From: Desulfobacterales bacterium
Lineage (GTDB): Bacteria; Desulfobacterota; Desulfobacteria; Desulfobacterales; SKZT01
Direction of reading: 5' to 3'
NCBI GenBank assembly: GCA_018399715.1
Contig: JAGYNR010000011.1
Location: 1-39,823 of the forward strand
Length of the DNA: 39,823 nucleotides
Shown here: positions 35,207 to 39,823 of the stretch, one piece after another
Layout of the letters: each line of letters begins with the position of its first letter
Position numbering within the stretch: position 1 is the first letter of the stretch
The notes under the pieces: generated by a model
What the model was told of the DNA's origin: nothing
Databases searched by the model: none
What the model saw: only the letters and a program-made list of their open reading frames with translations
Program-made: the position numbers and the translations under genes

Positions 35207-36091
35207 TTAAGCACAGTTTTTTATGGCATCTGCCATTTTTGCCGAAATCACGGTGCCGGCGACATCATGAACTCTTACGATATGAGCACCATTTAGAATG
35301 CTTGCTGTGACAGCAGCCTGAGTTCCAGCTTCAACATCCGGATGATCAGTGTTAAACTCTTTTCCGAAATATCCTTTTAAGACATTTCTAATAAACGCTT
35401 TCCGGGAAAGGCCGATGATAATCGGCGATTTAAGTGATGCAAATTGCTTTAGACTAAAAATAATGTTCAGATTATGATTCGTCGTTTTGCCAAACCCGAT
35501 TCCCGGATCAACAATGATCTTTGACCTGGAGATTCCTTTTTTCACCGCATAATCAATACGATCGGAAAGAAACGCTTTAACCTCTCCGATAAGATCGTCA
35601 TAGCATGGGTTTTTCTGCATGGTTTTCGGTGTCCCTTTCATGTGCATTAAAATGACAGGAACATCATATTTAGCAGCAACCTCCGCAAGCTCCGGATCCA
35701 TTCGAAGCGCTCCTACATCGTTGATGATACTTGCACCAGCCTCCAAAGCCCGTCGTGCGACACCGGATTTTGTGGTATCTATAGAAATGGGAACATTATA
35801 TTTTGCAGCCAGTTTTTCAATTACGGGTAATACCCGCCCAATTTCCTCTTCCTCGGATATGGCATCGGAAAACGGTCGTGTCGATTCTCCCCCAATATCA
35901 ATAATATCGGCCCCGTCTGCAATCATTTTCTCCCCTTGGGCAATTGCCCTTTCGAACCCAAAAAATTTACCGCCGTCTGAGAAGGAGTCCGGTGTAACGT
36001 TTAATATTCCCATTATCAGTGTTCGCCTGCCAAATTCCAGACAATGGTTTCTCCACTTCAGGCTATGTATACGCATATTGTATTGAGACAT
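35207..36091 (-). CDS. folP: Dihydropteroate synthase
   Basis: A 294-aa TIM-barrel enzyme joining p-aminobenzoate to dihydropterin pyrophosphate in folate synthesis, the sulfonamide target. Signature one, MGILNVTPDSFSDGGKFF, is near residue 28. Signature two, DIIDIGGESTRPFSDAI, is near 60. The ISIDTTKSGVARRALEAGAS segment is near 100, and VIIGLSRKAFI and the final HIVRVHDVAGT carry further conserved binding residues. It follows ftsH by about 20 bases in the same minus-strand operon. Length and motifs are normal. Confidence 0.95.
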   Translation of the reverse strand: MSQYNMRIHSLKWRNHCLEFGRRTLIMGILNVTPDSFSDGGKFFGFERAIAQGEKMIADGADIIDIGGESTRPFSDAISEEEEIGRVLPVIEKLAAKYNVPISIDTTKSGVARRALEAGASIINDVGALRMDPELAEVAAKYDVPVILMHMKGTPKTMQKNPCYDDLIGEVKAFLSDRIDYAVKKGISRSKIIVDPGIGFGKTTNHNLNIIFSLKQFASLKSPIIIGLSRKAFIRNVLKGYFGKEFNTDHPDVEAGTQAAVTASILNGAHIVRVHDVAGTVISAKMADAIKNCA

Positions 36092-36111
36092 ATAAAAATG
36101 TTGTAGGAATA

Positions 36112-37968
36112 TTATGACATTTCTGTTTTTTCGGTTTCTTCCGTCGCTTTTTTCTCGTTACTGCTACCGGAAAGTTCAATACCGGGTCTCATGGAGCGAA
36201 TAAGCTCATCAAGTTCTTTGCCCAAAACAGTTTCCTTTTCCAAAAGCATTTCCGACAGGCTATGAAGGATATCTTCGTTTTCCTTCAAAACCTTCTTGGC
36301 CAGATTATATCCTCCCTGAACCAGACGGCTGATTTCTTCATCGATTCTTCTGGCAGTATCTTCGGAGTAGTCGCGGTGCTGGGCTATTTCACGCCCCAGA
36401 AATATTTGTTCTTCTTCTTTGGAAAAAGATAACGGTCCCAGATTACTCATGCCCCAGACCCGAACCATGTTTTGAGCCAAATCAGTCGCCTTTTTGATGT
36501 CATTGGCGGCTCCCGTACTAATCCGTCCACTAAAAACAATTTCCTCTGCGACCCGACCGCCAAAAGCGACAGCCAGTTCAGCTTCCAGCTGATCTTTGTA
36601 TTTAAAATCTCTTTCCTCGGGCAGAAACCAGGTCACTCCCGCTGCTCTTCCTCTCGGAATAATTGTGATTTTGTTGACGGAATCGGTCCCCGGTAAGAAC
36701 CTGGCTACCAGCGCATGTCCTGCCTCATGGTACGCGGTAGTCTTCTTATCCTCTTCTCTGATGACTTTGGATTTTCTTTCAAGTCCCATATAGACCTTGT
36801 CCTTAGAGTCTTCAAAGTCCATCATGTCGATCTTTTCCTTGTTGCGCTTTGCTCCTAGAAGAGCAGCCTCATTAACCAGATTCTCTAAATCAGCACCTGA
36901 AAAGCCAGGAGTTCCTTTTGCCAAAACAACCGGGTCAACATCGGGGGCAAGTGGTACCCGTTTCATGTGAACTCGTAAGATTTTTTCTCGCCCCGCAATA
37001 TCCGGCAAGGATACAATTACCTGCCGATCGAATCGTCCGGGACGCAACAAAGCAGGGTCCAATACATCGGGACGGTTCGTAGCCGATATCAGAATGACAC
37101 CTTCATTGGATTCAAAACCGTCCATTTCCACCAAAAGCTGGTTTAATGTCTGTTCCCGCTCATCGTGTCCACCGCCCAAACCGGCGCCCCGATGACGTCC
37201 TACTGCATCAATTTCATCAATAAAGATAATACAGGGCGCATTTTTTTTGCCCTGAACAAACAAATCACGAACGCGCGAAGCTCCCACACCTACAAACATT
37301 TCAACAAAATCAGAGCCGCTGATGGAAAAAAAAGGAACCCCCGCTTCCCCGGCAATGGCACGAGCCAAAAGGGTTTTTCCTGTTCCAGGAGGCCCCATGA
37401 GCAAAACACCTTTTGGTATTCTTCCGCCAAGCCGTGTGAATTTCTTGGGATCTTTCAAAAATTCAACAATTTCACAAAGTTCATCTTTCGCCTCATCGAT
37501 TCCCGCAACATCCTCAAAGGTCACTTTCGCCTGCTGGTCAGAAAGTAACCTTGCCTTGCTTTTCCCAAAAGAAAGTGCCTTTCCACCTCCGGATTGCATC
37601 TGGCGCATAAAAAAAATCCAAACGCCGATAAGAAGTATCATCGGAAACCAGGAAATAAGAATATTGTACCAAGGGGAATCGGCCTCCGGTTTCGCTTTAA
37701 TGGAAATACCCTGACGGCGCAGGGTTTGAATCAATTCAGGGTCATCAGGAGCGTAGACCTTGAAACGCTTCTGTTCGCGATTTGTAACAATAAGTTCCCG
37801 TCCCTGAATGACAACCTCGTTTACCTGACCGTCTTCCACCAACCTTAAAAACTCAGTATACCCGATGTCTGTTTCAGCCAGGTTCTGCTGATTAAAAAGA
37901 TTGTACAGCATGATCATCAACAGCATGATGACAAGCCACAATGCAAGATTTTTATAAAACGGATTCAA
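36112..37968 (-). CDS. ftsH: ATP-dependent zinc metalloprotease FtsH
   Basis: A 618-aa membrane protease of usual length. It has two N-terminal membrane helices (about residues 7-24 and 102-121) around a small periplasmic domain, and an AAA module with Walker A GPPGTGKT (192-199), Walker B IIFIDE (247-252) and pore motif [10 protein letters not shown]. The peptidase domain carries the zinc site HEAGH (414-418). FtsH forms hexamers that pull misfolded membrane and soluble proteins apart and degrade them. The C-terminus is short and rich in E and K. It lies between tilS (upstream, about 240 bases away) and folP. Confidence 0.97.
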   Translation of the reverse strand: MNPFYKNLALWLVIMLLMIMLYNLFNQQNLAETDIGYTEFLRLVEDGQVNEVVIQGRELIVTNREQKRFKVYAPDDPELIQTLRRQGISIKAKPEADSPWYNILISWFPMILLIGVWIFFMRQMQSGGGKALSFGKSKARLLSDQQAKVTFEDVAGIDEAKDELCEIVEFLKDPKKFTRLGGRIPKGVLLMGPPGTGKTLLARAIAGEAGVPFFSISGSDFVEMFVGVGASRVRDLFVQGKKNAPCIIFIDEIDAVGRHRGAGLGGGHDEREQTLNQLLVEMDGFESNEGVILISATNRPDVLDPALLRPGRFDRQVIVSLPDIAGREKILRVHMKRVPLAPDVDPVVLAKGTPGFSGADLENLVNEAALLGAKRNKEKIDMMDFEDSKDKVYMGLERKSKVIREEDKKTTAYHEAGHALVARFLPGTDSVNKITIIPRGRAAGVTWFLPEERDFKYKDQLEAELAVAFGGRVAEEIVFSGRISTGAANDIKKATDLAQNMVRVWGMSNLGPLSFSKEEEQIFLGREIAQHRDYSEDTARRIDEEISRLVQGGYNLAKKVLKENEDILHSLSEMLLEKETVLGKELDELIRSMRPGIELSGSSNEKKATEETEKTEMS

Positions 37969-38115
37969 ATGTAAATACCTCCTGAAATACAGTCAAATTC
38001 AGACATTTTCCATGTACCCGGCCTGCTTCTGAAAACCGGCAATCTTTTTTGAATGTTTATCAAAAAAGCCCGCTGAAAAAGAGAAGTCAGCCGAAATGGT
38101 ATTGCCTGGAAATAA

Positions 38116-38145
38116 TTAATAGACACGTATATTAACAATTTTCAA
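38116..38145 (-). promoter_or_regulatory. Candidate ftsH promoter
   Basis: On the minus strand TTGAAA (38140-38145), an 18-base spacer and TATTAA (38116-38121) form a plausible sigma-70 promoter about 150 bases before the ftsH start, in the only sizable gap of the tilS-ftsH-folP block. Confidence 0.35.
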
Positions 38146-38190
38146 ACTTTAGGCAAGAAAAACTTGCACTTCCCAGCAATTCTAATTTTG

Positions 38191-38217
38191 ACATCTGATT
38201 TTGTAAAAATCAGATGT
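38191..38217. repeat. Perfect 12-bp hairpin at the tilS 3' end
   Basis: ACATCTGATTTT (38191-38202) is exactly complementary to AAAATCAGATGT (38206-38217) with a 3-base loop. It includes the tilS stop codon (38210-38212). On the minus strand no T-run follows, so it is not a classical intrinsic terminator. It may stabilise the tilS transcript or be a small repeat. Confidence 0.5.
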
Positions 38218-39673
38218 GTTCGTTTATTCGAACTTTGAGAATTTTTTTTGTTGAAGCGGATATCCTGACTGAATCATCAATCCTGAAACCAACAACCCAT
38301 ATTATTTTTCCACAACTTTCCAATATCGGACATTGAGCCCTTTGATCATAAGGAACCTTATTATTGATAAAAAAATCTTTGACCTTTTGACTCCCGGATA
38401 ACCCCAATGGACGAAAGCGATCCCCGCAATGAAAATTTCGAACTGTCAAGGGAAACCTTAACAATTCCAAGTCAAAATAGCCCACATCTTGTGATTGTTT
38501 TTCCCGAAATGAAACATCAAATGCAGGAGCCTTCTCTACCGAAATAAAAGAAAATGTCAACCGTTTTCCAATTTCTTTAACCAAAACGGTGCACGGAGGC
38601 CTTACCTCATAAACATAACATAACCTCTCGCCGGTTTTTTCCCCAATACGTGAGCGCACTTTTTTTTGCTTACCGATAATAAGACGGTCTCCATGCCGCT
38701 GTATGAAAACCCGGTCCGGCAAATCCATTTTTTTTCTGTCTTTTCCATCTTTCAGCATGTCAACGGCTGCCGCCAGGTGAAAAAGACGGATTTTTCTCAG
38801 ATCCCCTTTTACATACTGTATTCCTTTCCGGATAATTCGCCTTACCGGGGCAATATGACATTTTTTTAATTTTTCAACTGAAAAAATTATTGTCTGGTCA
38901 TCTTCATCAATTTTGATTTTTTTAAAATAAGACTGGATGATTGACTCAATCCAGTCCTCCTCATATCGCAAAACATTGGCAAGACGGTTCAAGGACTCCC
39001 CGACTGACGGATTATATTCCTTTTTTAAAACCGGAAGCAGCCGGTGCCTGATACGATTTCGCAAAAATTCAATGTCGGTATTAGAAGAATCATTTATATA
39101 GTCATAGCCTGCAGCGTTTACATAGCTTAAAATTTGCTCCCGGGATACATCAATCAGCGGCCGGATAATGGCATCTCTGACAGGTGGAATCCCGGAAAGC
39201 CCCAGGGGTCCGCTGCCTCTGAATAAATTCATTAAAACCAATTCAGATGTATCATCTTTATGATGACCCAAAGCAATTTTTTCGAATCCTTGTTGTTGGC
39301 TGATCCTGTCATAAAAGGCGTAACGAAGATGTCTGGCCGCTTCCTCTTTTGTTAGTTTATTTTCCTTTGCATATGTGGTTGTATCACATTTATCTATAAA
39401 ATAGGGCAAACCTAAGGATTTGGCAAGGGATTGAACGAAACGGGCATCCCGTTCCGATTCTTGCTGCCTCAACCCATGGTTCAAATGAGCCACCGCTATG
39501 CAAATATGAAATTCAAAAGCCAGATACCGTAAAACATGTAAAAGCGCTACTGAATCGATTCCGCCAGAAACCCCAACAAGCACTGTATCATCACCATTTT
39601 GGATCATTTGGTGGTGTTTTATACTGTTTCTAACCGTTTTTATAAATGTTGCTACCGGTTGTTGACAAAACAT
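38210..39673 (-). CDS. tilS: tRNA(Ile)-lysidine synthase TilS
   Basis: A 487-aa enzyme that converts the wobble cytidine of the CAU-anticodon tRNA-Ile to lysidine, so that it reads AUA. The PP-loop motif SGGIDS covers residues 36-41 within VLVGVSGGIDSVALLHV. IALGHHKDDTSELVLMNLFRG near 155 and the arginine-rich loop FLRNRIRHRLLPVLKKEYNP near 204-223 are family-typical. The C-terminal tRNA-binding domain ends with FRPLGLSGSQKVKDFFINNK near 422. Full length for the long TilS form. It is an essential housekeeping gene at the head of the block leading to ftsH and folP. Its stop codon lies in a perfect hairpin. Confidence 0.95.
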   Translation of the reverse strand: MFCQQPVATFIKTVRNSIKHHQMIQNGDDTVLVGVSGGIDSVALLHVLRYLAFEFHICIAVAHLNHGLRQQESERDARFVQSLAKSLGLPYFIDKCDTTTYAKENKLTKEEAARHLRYAFYDRISQQQGFEKIALGHHKDDTSELVLMNLFRGSGPLGLSGIPPVRDAIIRPLIDVSREQILSYVNAAGYDYINDSSNTDIEFLRNRIRHRLLPVLKKEYNPSVGESLNRLANVLRYEEDWIESIIQSYFKKIKIDEDDQTIIFSVEKLKKCHIAPVRRIIRKGIQYVKGDLRKIRLFHLAAAVDMLKDGKDRKKMDLPDRVFIQRHGDRLIIGKQKKVRSRIGEKTGERLCYVYEVRPPCTVLVKEIGKRLTFSFISVEKAPAFDVSFREKQSQDVGYFDLELLRFPLTVRNFHCGDRFRPLGLSGSQKVKDFFINNKVPYDQRAQCPILESCGKIIWVVGFRIDDSVRISASTKKILKVRINEHI

Positions 39674-39699
39674 TTTTTATCAGTTTTTTTTCTTTTCTC

Positions 39700-39727
39700 T
39701 TGAAATTTTTTTTGAAATATTTATTTT
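39700..39727 (+). promoter_or_regulatory. Candidate promoter of the SRP RNA
   Basis: TTGAAA (39700-39705), a 16-base spacer and TATTTT (39722-39727) lie just before the RNA start near 39735, in a very AT-rich stretch upstream of tilS. The match is modest. Confidence 0.4.
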
Positions 39728-39734
39728 AATAAAT

Positions 39735-39823
39735 GGTTGTGCTAGGCGGGGAGCTAGCGGTGCCCTTTACCCGAAATCCGCTTTATGCGGGGCTGAATCC
39801 CCCTTGAAGGATTTAAACCGAAA
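39735..39823 (+). ncRNA. ffs: Signal recognition particle RNA, large (Alu-domain) type, 5' part
   Basis: The sequence GTGCTAGGCGGGGAGCTAGC, then GGTGCCC, then AATCCGCTTTATGCGGGGC and TGAATCCC follows, segment by segment, the Alu-domain start of the Bacillus-type 6S-like scRNA as I remember it. SRP RNA binds Ffh and guides membrane-protein synthesis. The Alu domain, with two hairpins near the 5' end, is absent from the short E. coli 4.5S RNA. The window stops at 39823, so the S domain and 3' end are not seen. The start is estimated within a few bases. Confidence 0.85.

Noticed and set aside
38191-38217. Intrinsic terminator after tilS
   Set aside because: The hairpin is perfect, but no T-run follows on the tilS strand, so it is listed only as a repeat.

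Overview
The window looks like chromosomal DNA of an anaerobic deltaproteobacterium (Desulfobacterota, Desulfobacterales-like). This is inferred from an AT-leaning base composition, a futalosine-type menaquinone gene set (UbiA-, UbiX- and UbiD-like), a tilS-ftsH-folP-ybbR block and a standalone TatB/TatC pair. No marker gene allows a firmer placement.

Layout. 1-2.7 kb: mreB-mreC-mreD on the minus strand, followed by a short mobile repeat. 2.9-4.0 kb: a serine beta-lactamase-like hydrolase. 4.2 kb: tRNA-Pro(GGG) with a near-consensus promoter. 4.47-9.44 kb: a tightly coupled three-gene cassette, the most unusual part of the window. It encodes a 253-aa winged-helix-like protein, a 709-aa P-loop ATPase and a 691-aa fusion of a Cas4/RecB-like iron-sulfur nuclease to an FtsK-type DNA translocase. 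9.5-19.6 kb: mostly housekeeping and envelope genes (LysM protein, TrmO, OmpA-like lipoprotein, GspF-like protein, GNAT enzyme, M20 peptidase, PurN-like enzyme, TatC, TatB) plus several unknowns and one highly structured intergenic region. 19.8-21.1 kb: citrate synthase. 21.6-22.2 kb: a HigB-HigA toxin-antitoxin pair with a palindromic operator. 22.6-26.1 kb: an unknown conserved-looking protein and a PhoR-PhoB two-component pair. 26.3-32.0 kb: methyltransferase, the MqnP/UbiX/UbiD menaquinone genes and a sigma-54 activator. 32.0-39.7 kb, minus strand: MFS transporter, metallo-hydrolase, YbbR/CdaR-like protein, folP, ftsH, tilS. The right edge holds the start of an SRP RNA of the large (Alu-domain) type.

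A family of non-coding 143-bp elements is scattered through the window: three full copies, one 39-bp deletion derivative and one solo end. They have inverted ends and candidate 4-bp target duplications, as expected of a MITE. They sit at or just after stop codons, and one supplies the stop codon of tatC. The cassette beside tRNA-Pro is best explained as a candidate DNA-processing or anti-phage system. That function is inferred from domains and gene coupling only.
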